The position numbers were made by a program, and so were the translations under genes. Below the pieces are notes generated by a model. The model worked only from the letters and a program-made list of their open reading frames with translations, did not search any database and was not told where the DNA came from. A DNA stretch of 19,016 bases from M55B174 sp964618065 (lineage in GTDB: Bacteria; Patescibacteriota; Minisyncoccia; CAIUEV01; JAHKAQ01): NCBI GenBank assembly GCA_964618065.1, contig CAZTZK010000016.1:1-19016 (forward strand). Reading direction: 5' to 3'. This document shows positions 1 through 6,172 of this stretch, piece after piece. Every line of letters starts with the position of its first letter. Within the stretch, counting starts at the first letter, position 1.

Positions 1-150
1 CCCGCTATCCAGCGGGATAAACTCCGCCAAAAAGCAAAAGGACAAAAAGGCCCTAGTAGTACAGCAAAGCTGACTACGGGGTAAAAATGGGGTCTGGGGG
101 GAAACCTGCCTGTCTGCCGGCAAGGATTTCGTTCAGAATGCGGAGCCATC
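1..150. other. GC-rich, hairpin-rich non-coding block at the window edge
   Basis: This stretch is clearly richer in G+C than the sequence after it. It holds a perfect hairpin CCCGCT-ATCC-AGCGGG at 1-16 and a long hairpin at 51-80, in which CCC, GTAGT and CAGC pair with GCTG, ACTAC and GGG around an AAA loop with small bulges. A third inverted repeat lies at 105-125, around the palindrome TGCCGGCA at 115-122. A reading frame is open from the edge to a TAA at 82-84, so the end of a coding gene cannot be excluded, but the structure argues for a structured RNA or a dispersed repeat element. I do not recognise it as tmRNA, RNase P RNA, SRP RNA or rRNA. Confidence 0.4.
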
Positions 151-194
151 TAAAAATTATCACCTAAAACATTATTTTTTTAACTGAGGATATT

Positions 195-226
195 AATAAA
201 CTACAGAGTTAACTCTGTAGTTTGTT
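195..226. terminator. Palindromic hairpin, probable terminator
   Basis: Positions 198-223 form a perfect 26-base palindrome (arm AAACTACAGAGTT), and pairing extends to 195-226 with one G-T pair. It is followed on the plus strand by TTTTAT at 225-230. It could end transcription of whatever lies in 1-150, or serve as an operator. Apart from this and the repeat at 371-405, I see nothing in 151-420. Confidence 0.4.
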
Positions 227-370
227 TTATTAAAGACTTATTAAAAAATTCTGAAATATGGTCAACCTATTCACGTTTTTAATTTCGGAATAGAAGCTAT
301 CTTAATGTATTACTCGTTAAAAATTTCTCTTATTAGACATGGCTTTCAATTTAACTAGGTTTTCGCCAAT

Positions 371-405
371 AACTCCTTAGATTTTTTTAAAAATTCTAAG
401 AAGTT
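371..405 (-). terminator. Weak hairpin just downstream of the minus-strand gene
   Basis: The arms AACTCCTTAGA (371-381) and TCTAAGAAGTT (395-405) pair with one mismatch around an A/T-rich centre. It begins 16 bases beyond the stop codon of the minus-strand gene at 421-1650, which is where a terminator would lie. No T tract follows the hairpin on the minus strand, so the call is tentative. Confidence 0.3.
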
Positions 406-420
406 ATAATTACTCAAATG

Positions 421-1650
421 CTATTTAAAATTTCTTTTAAAATCAACTGCCAATTCAGCCAATATTTTAGAAAAAGCCTCTCTGAGCACGGAATCTTTTC
501 TAATTTTTCGGCTTATTTCCAGTTGAATAGTATTGAAATTCTCCCCGAAACCGGGAAGTTTTAACTCCCTTTTATTTCCCTTCAAATCTTCAACTTGATA
601 AGTAGCCCCGTGCCTTAAATACTCCAAGCCCAACCCTGCACCCGAAAGCCCCGCACCAATTTTTTGAATCTCCTTCTTAATCACTTTACCTTTTTCACCA
701 GCCTCAAGCACTTCAACTTTATCCTTGCCTTTTTTATCAATGGCAACTCGCATATCTTGGCAGCCATCAATTCGCGTCAGCTTTTCCGCCATATTTTTAA
801 AAAACCAATTCAAAACTTCAGGATTCACAAATTCACCAGTTTCTCCCTTTTCTGGATTACCTCCACCAATTACTACATCGTAAGCGCTTCCCCCGCTTTC
901 CATTTTACGGTCTTTCATCCCATGAATCGCAATTTGCAGGAATGGCTTCAATAATTTTCCATCAGTATCCAAACCTACTGAACTTTTTAATTTTTTTTCA
1001 ATGGCCCAGTACCAAGAAGCTCTCACGCTGGTTGGATATTCTTTGGTTTGAATAAAAGTTCCCTTTTCTTCTTTCCCAATGCCTTTAGGTTTGTGGAAAA
1101 AAGAAGGACGATTGGGATCACCAAACATCCTGCTCTTTTTAGAAATCAGCGCTGTAGCTCTTTTATCTTGGTCCATTTGGCCAGTAGCCTCCTCAACAAT
1201 TTCCTTAGTCTGTGCCTCATTTACATTCTCTAAGCGCTGAATTGATTCATATATAAGATAATCTGGATGATCAGGCGGTAAAACTTTATGAGGCTCTCTA
1301 CTAGAAAAAACTTTTTTCCATTTTTCAGCTAAATTTTTTAATTCATCTCTGCCTCTCTCTGGAAATTTTTCATGCAATAGACTTGTCATCTCTATAGCAC
1401 TGGGTATTTGAGAATGAGGGACTACGAAAGCCACCGGCATTTCAGGTGATCCTTCTCTGTATTCCCAATATTTTCTTATCGCTCTTTCCTTAACACTGGG
1501 TTTCTCAAAATCAAGAGAATCCTCACCCACTTGCTTAATAGCCTCCTCGCGTCGATCACGCTTTGGGAGCCCTGCTTCCTTAGCTTTTTTAGTAACCTCG
1601 CGAATTTTCCCGAACCGAGTAGCCTCAATTCCGAAATTTTCTTTAATCAT
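421..1650 (-). CDS. Divergent N-formylglutamate amidohydrolase-like protein
   Basis: A 409-residue soluble protein with no signal peptide or membrane segment. Three blocks recall the N-formylglutamate amidohydrolase (FGase) family, metal-dependent enzymes that remove formyl or similar groups from amino acids. These are VVPHSQIP (about 76-83; family pattern vPHsG), IAIHGMKDR followed by DVVIGGG (about 240-265; family pattern DlHgm...DiviG), and near the C-terminus GFGENFNTIQLEISRKIR (about 370-387; family pattern halQiEinr). The protein is longer than typical members (about 250-300 residues), with a charged N-terminal extension of about 70 residues. The Gly of PHSG is Gln and the Asp of DLHG is Ala here, so substrate and activity are open. 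The gene stands alone on this strand. ATG at 1650 is the only good start, and no clear Shine-Dalgarno was seen. The family call is motif recognition only. Confidence 0.5.
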   Translation of the reverse strand: MIKENFGIEATRFGKIREVTKKAKEAGLPKRDRREEAIKQVGEDSLDFEKPSVKERAIRKYWEYREGSPEMPVAFVVPHSQIPSAIEMTSLLHEKFPERGRDELKNLAEKWKKVFSSREPHKVLPPDHPDYLIYESIQRLENVNEAQTKEIVEEATGQMDQDKRATALISKKSRMFGDPNRPSFFHKPKGIGKEEKGTFIQTKEYPTSVRASWYWAIEKKLKSSVGLDTDGKLLKPFLQIAIHGMKDRKMESGGSAYDVVIGGGNPEKGETGEFVNPEVLNWFFKNMAEKLTRIDGCQDMRVAIDKKGKDKVEVLEAGEKGKVIKKEIQKIGAGLSGAGLGLEYLRHGATYQVEDLKGNKRELKLPGFGENFNTIQLEISRKIRKDSVLREAFSKILAELAVDFKRNFK

Positions 1651-1767
1651 ATTTTTTTATTAATTTTATCAATAATTATTTAGGTGTAATAAAGACAAGA
1701 GAAGATAGAGTTTTTAAATCTTTTTTACAGATATTCCTAAGGCATTAGTATAAATAAAATTGATTGG

Positions 1768-1805
1768 GAATATTTTTTGTTTCATTTTCTGTTAAAAAAA
1801 TATTC
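1768..1805. repeat. A/T-rich inverted repeat
   Basis: The arms GAATATTTTTT (1768-1778) and AAAAAATATTC (1795-1805) are exact complements around a 16-base loop. It lies between two divergently transcribed genes, so terminator function would have no obvious client. It may be chance in A/T-rich DNA. Confidence 0.25.
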
Positions 1806-1883
1806 TTTACTGTATTTAGAATAATTATAGCAAAAAACAAAAGGAATACTATTTTTCTGATGCTTTCTAACTAGCTTCAGTCC

Positions 1884-2609
1884 TTGATAATTTTAAATCT
1901 AATTTATAAATATAAAAAAGGCAGAATTCTATTTTTAGAATTCTGCTTCGCAGTCCCTTGTTGGTCGTATAGTATTGGGGATTCCCCGTCTGACGCGATC
2001 GGTGTAAGAGGCTTTGAGGGATACGGAATTAATATCAATAATTTTACCCCCGGTTATAATAGTGGAAATATCTCCTTTGATATTTTTTCTAACTACCCTC
2101 AGTCGGGATTGAAAATAGGAGGTTGGCAAACTTATGCCGCCGATCTCTTTATTCTTGAAACCTATCACGGTTCCCAGTATTCCTGGGCAATTCCGTTAGT
2201 AGACCATGGAGGTTTTTCAGCCGGAACTTTCTATGCTGTAGGTTCCTATAAAGTCTCTGACGATTTTGACCCCGGAGATATGAGTTATATCTATAACCAT
2301 AATGTTCCGGTTCGGCTGGAGACTGTGGGAAATAACCACGGCTATTCTTCAATCGGTGGAGGGTCAGTAAGTTGGAACGCCTTACCAGGATCACCTGATT
2401 TTAGAATCAATATCAATACAGGGTTTTGGGAAGACGATCCAGGGGCGTCATTTGATCTTCTCTGGGGAACGGCAACCTGCGGGAACGATGTAATAGAAGG
2501 ATCTGTCGCGCCCGTCCCGGAACCAGCCACGATGCTTTTGTTAGGATCCGGACTACTTGGTTTCGCGGGAATGGGAAGAAGAAAATTTCGCAGAAAAGCT
2601 AAGAGTTAA
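1884..2609 (+). CDS. PEP-CTERM sorted surface protein, possibly 5'-damaged
   Basis: A 241-residue exported protein ending in a textbook PEP-CTERM sorting signal: VPEPA at 211-215, a hydrophobic span TMLLLGSGLLGFAGM (216-230), then an Arg/Lys tail. In known systems exosortase recognises this tail and anchors or releases the protein during export. No exosortase is in this window. The ectodomain (about 30-207) is Gly/Asn/Asp-rich and beta-like, with two Cys only at C26 and C199; I do not recognise its fold. The N-terminus is odd: the open frame has only a TTG start, the first 20 residues are encoded by A/T-rich sequence containing a perfect hairpin, and only the tail of a signal peptide (FAVPCWSYS) remains. 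Composition is foreign: 2461-2520 has 37 G+C of 60. This suggests a transferred gene joined to local DNA at about 1940, perhaps a pseudogene, but the frame is otherwise intact. Confidence 0.8.
   Translation: MIILNLIYKYKKGRILFLEFCFAVPCWSYSIGDSPSDAIGVRGFEGYGININNFTPGYNSGNISFDIFSNYPQSGLKIGGWQTYAADLFILETYHGSQYSWAIPLVDHGGFSAGTFYAVGSYKVSDDFDPGDMSYIYNHNVPVRLETVGNNHGYSSIGGGSVSWNALPGSPDFRININTGFWEDDPGASFDLLWGTATCGNDVIEGSVAPVPEPATMLLLGSGLLGFAGMGRRKFRRKAKS
1921..1946. repeat. Perfect hairpin at the base-composition junction
   Basis: GCAGAATTCT (1921-1930) and AGAATTCTGC (1937-1946) pair perfectly around ATTTTT. Read on the minus strand the hairpin is followed by CCTTTTTTATATT, so it has the form of a minus-strand intrinsic terminator, yet no minus-strand gene is seen upstream of it. 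It lies inside the first residues of the PEP-CTERM frame, exactly where A/T-rich DNA gives way to G+C-richer DNA. Confidence 0.6.
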
Positions 2610-2617
2610 TTTTAGAC

Positions 2618-2650
2618 CCGCCATTTTTAGGAAAAAATGGCGGTTTTTTT
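2618..2650 (+). terminator. Intrinsic terminator of the PEP-CTERM gene
   Basis: The stem CCGCCATTTTT (2618-2628) pairs with AAAAATGGCGG (2633-2643) around a four-base loop and is followed by seven T (2644-2650). It begins 8 bases after the stop codon and is a strong intrinsic terminator. It travels with the G+C-rich gene and closes that block. Confidence 0.9.
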
Positions 2651-2824
2651 ATTGATTTAAAAATTTTTCAGTATAAATTTAGCTCAAAGATTCTTTTTTA
2701 TTTTTTCGAATGGTCCGCGTTTTATTAAAAGTTAAGAAAAAATCTTTATTTTTTGCGCTAAAATCTTTTTTAAAAACAATATTTTTTACCTTACAGACTT
2801 AATATTTATTTTAAAACGATGTTG

Positions 2825-2833
2825 TGTTAGAAT
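2825..2833 (+). promoter_or_regulatory. Extended -10 promoter element for the DUF4349 gene
   Basis: TGTTAGAAT (TG-n-TAGAAT) lies 30 bases upstream of the ATG at 2863. The same extended -10 form, TGTTATAAT, precedes the P-type ATPase at 6120. No good -35 is seen. Confidence 0.45.
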
Positions 2834-2862
2834 AAAGGATATTAAACCAATAAATATAAAAA

Positions 2863-3843
2863 ATGAAAAAAATTTTAAAATGGGGATCAATTGTAATTGG
2901 TTCGTTGATTGTTTTATTTGTGGGGATAACTTTTTTAGGAAGTTTTTTTTCTGGTTCGGTCAATTTAAAAAAATCTGAGCAAATATTAGAAGGCAGTAGA
3001 TTATCTTATTCTCCTCCTTCTCCTTCAAAGGATATGACAGCTGATTTTTCAATTACTCAAAATCCTTCAATGGGTTCACAAGAAAGCATGGGAGAGGCAA
3101 AAATGGAAAGTTGGGAAGATACTAACAGTAGTACCCTTGAATTGAAGACAACGGAAAAGAAAATTATCAAATCCGGCGATCTCTACTTAAGAGTAGGCGA
3201 TGCGGAAGAGGCCGTTGATAAAATTTCTCAAATTGCCCAAAAAAACCAGGGAGAAGTTTTCGCTTCCAATATATCTAGAATTACTAACGAACAGATTAAA
3301 GAAGGATATGTTACGGTAAAAGTTCCTTTTAATAATTTTGAGAAAACTTTTGATGAGTTAAAAGAAGTTGCTAGCTTAATTTTAAGCGAGTCTGTTCTTA
3401 GTCAAGATATTACCGAGCAATATACCGATTTACAATCCCGTTTGAAGAATAAGCAAGTAGAAGAAGCCTCTTTCTTAAAAATTTTAGAGCAATCAGGGAA
3501 AATTGATGATGTTTTAATGGTTACTCAGGCATTATCAAGAACAAGAGAGGAAATTGAAGTATTGCAGGGCAGAATTCGCTTAATGGAAAATCAAACAGAA
3601 ATGTCTTCTATCAGAATTAATATTACTGAAGATGCCGAAATTCAAGTAGCAGATACCTGGCGACCTTGGCAAGTAATTAAAAATTCAGTCAACAGACTTA
3701 TTAAGAGTTTGCAGGGTTTTGTTGATTTTATTATCAAATTAGTTATTCAGGTAATTCCAATTTTATTACTCATTGGGTTGATTTTCTGGATACTTTATAA
3801 AATTGGAAAAGGGATATTCTTGCGATTAAAAGAAAAAAAATAA
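2863..3843 (+). CDS. DUF4349 domain membrane protein
   Basis: A 326-residue protein with an N-terminal membrane anchor (about 8-28), a Ser/Pro-rich linker (about 45-95), the DUF4349 core (about 98-255) and a second membrane span (about 290-313) with a Lys-rich tail. DUF4349 hallmarks visible are KIIKSGDLYLRV at the domain start, the repeated beta-alpha segment with GYVTVKVP, DITEQYTDLQSRLKN, and a coiled helix containing LSRTREEIEVLQGRIR before the final beta strand. The core should face outside the cytoplasm between the two spans. Molecular function of the family is not established; it occurs in many bacteria as a putative envelope protein. It follows an extended -10 element and is 174 bases upstream of another anchored extracytoplasmic protein, so the two may act in the envelope together, which is inference. 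Confidence 0.88.
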   Translation: MKKILKWGSIVIGSLIVLFVGITFLGSFFSGSVNLKKSEQILEGSRLSYSPPSPSKDMTADFSITQNPSMGSQESMGEAKMESWEDTNSSTLELKTTEKKIIKSGDLYLRVGDAEEAVDKISQIAQKNQGEVFASNISRITNEQIKEGYVTVKVPFNNFEKTFDELKEVASLILSESVLSQDITEQYTDLQSRLKNKQVEEASFLKILEQSGKIDDVLMVTQALSRTREEIEVLQGRIRLMENQTEMSSIRINITEDAEIQVADTWRPWQVIKNSVNRLIKSLQGFVDFIIKLVIQVIPILLLIGLIFWILYKIGKGIFLRLKEKK

Positions 3844-4017
3844 ACAACTGAAGATTCAACTAAACAAGAGTAAAAACAAAATACTTTTTAGCTGATTTAC
3901 TCAAGAGTTTAATTTAGCTTATTCTGGAAGGTTAAATTGCAAAAAAGGACATTAGACATCTCAGTCTTTAATGAAAATGAATTTTAATTCAAAATTTTTT
4001 TCTGGAAATATATTCCC

Positions 4018-5289
4018 ATGAGTCTTTCTGTCCGAAAAATTATTTTAGTTTTATTACCTATTTTTTTTGTTCTAGTAGGTGGAGCGTTTCTTTTTTGGCG
4101 TCTAGAAATCTTTGATTCAACTGATAAGGAAAATTTAAGATCAGCGGAAGAAATATTTTCTGAAAAAGAAACAAGCTTATTACAAGAAGAGCTTTTATCT
4201 AAGAAAAATGAGGAGAAAACAGGGAAACAGAGAGAACTACCAGAAAGTAGAATACCAGAAGCGGTAAAACCGGCGGAAGAAAGTGAAAACAATAAACAAC
4301 CGGAAGAATTAATTTCTCCTCCAGACACTTCTGCTATTCCTCTTTTTAATATTTTTGGAAAAGCTTCTGTTGATCCTGATTTATTTCTTGATGGGGAAGG
4401 AAGTGGAATTGAATCTCCTGAATTTTATGAAGCCAGTAAATATGAGCAGTCTCTTCTTCTAATTTCAGGAAAAAGTAACGATGTGATTGAAATTTGGCAA
4501 TATCCTTTCCGTAACAACGAACAATCTTCTTTTAAAACGAGTAGCTTGCCAAATGGTCTCGATATTGATCAAGCGAAAGATTGGCTTTTAGTTGGTTTCT
4601 CTGATGAAGAAAAAATAGTTGTTTATAAATTACCCGGACTGGAAAAAATTATGACAATTGGAGAGGGTAAATTTAGAAGTGGTGAAACCAATATGGATAT
4701 TCTTACTCAGTCGGGTGGCAAAAGAATAATGTATGCCACAGAAAAAGATTTAGTAAGAGGATTTGATTTGGAAAATGGAAAAGAAACTTTAACTTTTTCT
4801 CCCCAAGTAGAGAGTATTGAAGAAGTGCTAGCTGATAATTATCACCAGGTTATTTATATTCCTGAAGAAAATGGAGTTGAGTCAAAAATGCATTCCGGAG
4901 GCGCAGTTTTAGCTTATCGCCCTGATGGAAGTTTGTATCCAAACAGCAATAATATTTTTGGCCAAGGTCTTTTTGCTGGAGATGAAGAAGGAATAACTCT
5001 TTACCAATGTTTAGATGAAGATAAAGAAGATACTGGCCATGGTTTTATAATTGTTGCTGATCAGTCAGGGGAAGGGAAAAATGGTTTGGAATTTTTTAAT
5101 CGTGAGACTTGGAAACATCTGGGAACTCTTACCCTTCCGGGCGTTTCAATGACTGATGGAATAGCATCTACTCAGCAATATTTTCCAGAATATCCTTTAG
5201 GAATTTTAGCGGTTTCTAACAATGATACCAATACTGCTTTAATAAGTTGGGAAAAAATTTTTGCCGAGACTGGTCTTTCTTGCAATTAG
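4018..5289 (+). CDS. Membrane-anchored phytase-like beta-propeller protein
   Basis: A 423-residue protein with an uncleaved N-terminal membrane span (about 7-27), a charged, Glu/Lys/Pro-rich linker (about 30-105) and an extracytoplasmic domain (about 110-423) built of repeated beta blades. The blades LLLISGKSNDVIEIWQY, DWLLVGFSDEEKIVVYKLP, GFIIVADQ...GLEFFNRETW and MTDGIASTQQYFPEYPLG, plus a final LISWEKIF, match the order seen in beta-propeller (BPP) phytases, where the last blades read GYlivSsQG...DGid...fP.GlfVaqDg...nfkivpWe. The DDPAIW motif near the start of BPP enzymes, which helps bind calcium, is not clear, though a DPDLFLDGEGSG stretch (119-130) sits there. Phytate hydrolysis is therefore uncertain; a binding or sensor propeller is possible. 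The start at 4018 is the ATG that gives a proper anchor; no Shine-Dalgarno is visible. Confidence 0.62.
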   Translation: MSLSVRKIILVLLPIFFVLVGGAFLFWRLEIFDSTDKENLRSAEEIFSEKETSLLQEELLSKKNEEKTGKQRELPESRIPEAVKPAEESENNKQPEELISPPDTSAIPLFNIFGKASVDPDLFLDGEGSGIESPEFYEASKYEQSLLLISGKSNDVIEIWQYPFRNNEQSSFKTSSLPNGLDIDQAKDWLLVGFSDEEKIVVYKLPGLEKIMTIGEGKFRSGETNMDILTQSGGKRIMYATEKDLVRGFDLENGKETLTFSPQVESIEEVLADNYHQVIYIPEENGVESKMHSGGAVLAYRPDGSLYPNSNNIFGQGLFAGDEEGITLYQCLDEDKEDTGHGFIIVADQSGEGKNGLEFFNRETWKHLGTLTLPGVSMTDGIASTQQYFPEYPLGILAVSNNDTNTALISWEKIFAETGLSCN

Positions 5290-5473
5290 CTTTTTAAAAA
5301 TACGCCTCCTCATTTTTTATAAAGGGCCCATTTTAAAAGTAAGTCTTTTATTTCTAACGTGGAATATTAAAGTTTTTGTTCTTACTAAACCTTGATTTTT
5401 TGTTTTAAAAGTGCATATGCTGAGATAGCTAATGAAACTATTGAAAGTACCTTAAATAAACTTTTTAGAAAAA

Positions 5474-5479
5474 AGGAGG
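5474..5479 (+). promoter_or_regulatory. Strong Shine-Dalgarno AGGAGG
   Basis: AAAAGGAGG at 5471-5479 ends 6 bases before the ATG at 5486 and fixes that start. Most other genes in the window lack such a site; the only comparable one at a gene start precedes the small gene at 16994. Confidence 0.8.
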
Positions 5480-5485
5480 CAAAAA

Positions 5486-5881
5486 ATGGGAAAAAATACC
5501 GGAGAATGGAAAAAGGTTTATTATGGAGATGAAGATTTTAAGTTTTGGTCAGATACTCTAACTATTTTTGGAGATAGGCGCCTAGAGGAAGAAGCCCCCA
5601 TGGAAGATTGGAGAATAATTGTGATTTTTTCTCCTAAATCCTTCTCAGGTTCTTTGGCGGTTAAATTTTTCGTGGGTTTTTTATTGCCTTCCGGATTAGC
5701 AAAAATTTTCACTGTACCTAGAAAATTAGCGGATGGGATGTTTGCCATGAGAATTGGACCAGGAGATTGTCACTTCTTTGTTGCGAGTAATGAAGATAAA
5801 TTTAGCTTGGAAGAGTTTACTCTAGTTGAAAAAGATGAATTTGAACAAAACGAAAAATTTTCTCAAATTCCTCTTTATTAA
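5486..5881 (+). CDS. Small protein of unknown function
   Basis: A 131-residue acidic protein that I do not recognise. It has alternating strand-like segments: DWRIIVIFSP (41-50), an amphipathic hydrophobic stretch (about 58-76) too interrupted for a clear membrane span, then MFAMRIGPGDCHFFVAS, and an acidic, Phe-rich C-terminus. One Cys only; no signal peptide. The start is fixed by a strong Shine-Dalgarno, and a strong terminator follows 10 bases after the stop, so it is its own transcription unit and probably well translated. The 196 bases upstream are A/T-rich without a recognisable gene. Function cannot be assigned. Confidence 0.72.
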   Translation: MGKNTGEWKKVYYGDEDFKFWSDTLTIFGDRRLEEEAPMEDWRIIVIFSPKSFSGSLAVKFFVGFLLPSGLAKIFTVPRKLADGMFAMRIGPGDCHFFVASNEDKFSLEEFTLVEKDEFEQNEKFSQIPLY

Positions 5882-5891
5882 ACTTTTCAAG

Positions 5892-5921
5892 AAGCCTCAC
5901 CGAAAATTGTGAGGCTTTTTT
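5892..5921 (+). terminator. Intrinsic terminator
   Basis: AAGCCTCAC (5892-5900) pairs with GTGAGGCTT (5909-5917), followed by a T tract to 5921. A second, weaker inverted repeat (ATTCCTT at 5922-5928 with AAGGGAAT at 5944-5951) and another T run at 5953-5959 follow directly and may act as a backup. Confidence 0.88.
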
Positions 5922-6119
5922 ATTCCTTTACCTGAGAAGCTTCAAGGGAATAATTTTTTCGTTTAAGGTTGATATAAGATTATTTTCCATCTTTATTTTT
6001 TAAAATTTATTTTTATTATTTCTATATTTAGAACATAACAAATATCCAACTAAGGGTAAAATGGTTAACAGAATTTAATAGGTAATTCAAATCAAGTAAT
6101 TTTTTTAATCCGCTTATTT

Positions 6120-6128
6120 TGTTATAAT
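6120..6128 (+). promoter_or_regulatory. Extended -10 promoter for the ATPase-glycosyltransferase unit
   Basis: TGTTATAAT (TG-n-TATAAT) is a consensus extended -10 element, 44 bases upstream of the ATG at 6173. The -35 position holds only a T-rich tract, as expected where an extended -10 compensates. Confidence 0.6.
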
Positions 6129-6172
6129 AAAAAAATAGAATCTTCTAATTATAAATAAAAACATCCAAAGCA

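Noticed and set aside
1..84. C-terminal end of a protein in frame 1
   Set aside because: The frame is open but Lys/Gln-rich without recognisable domain, and the region is dominated by hairpins; kept only as a remark.
664..1233. Plus-strand open frames at 664-954 and 1048-1233
   Set aside because: They lie antisense to the FGase-like gene, are Phe/Ser-rich as expected of shadows, and have no initiation signals.
1935..2530. Minus-strand open frames over the PEP-CTERM gene
   Set aside because: Shadow frames; the plus frame has the PEP-CTERM tail and a matching terminator.
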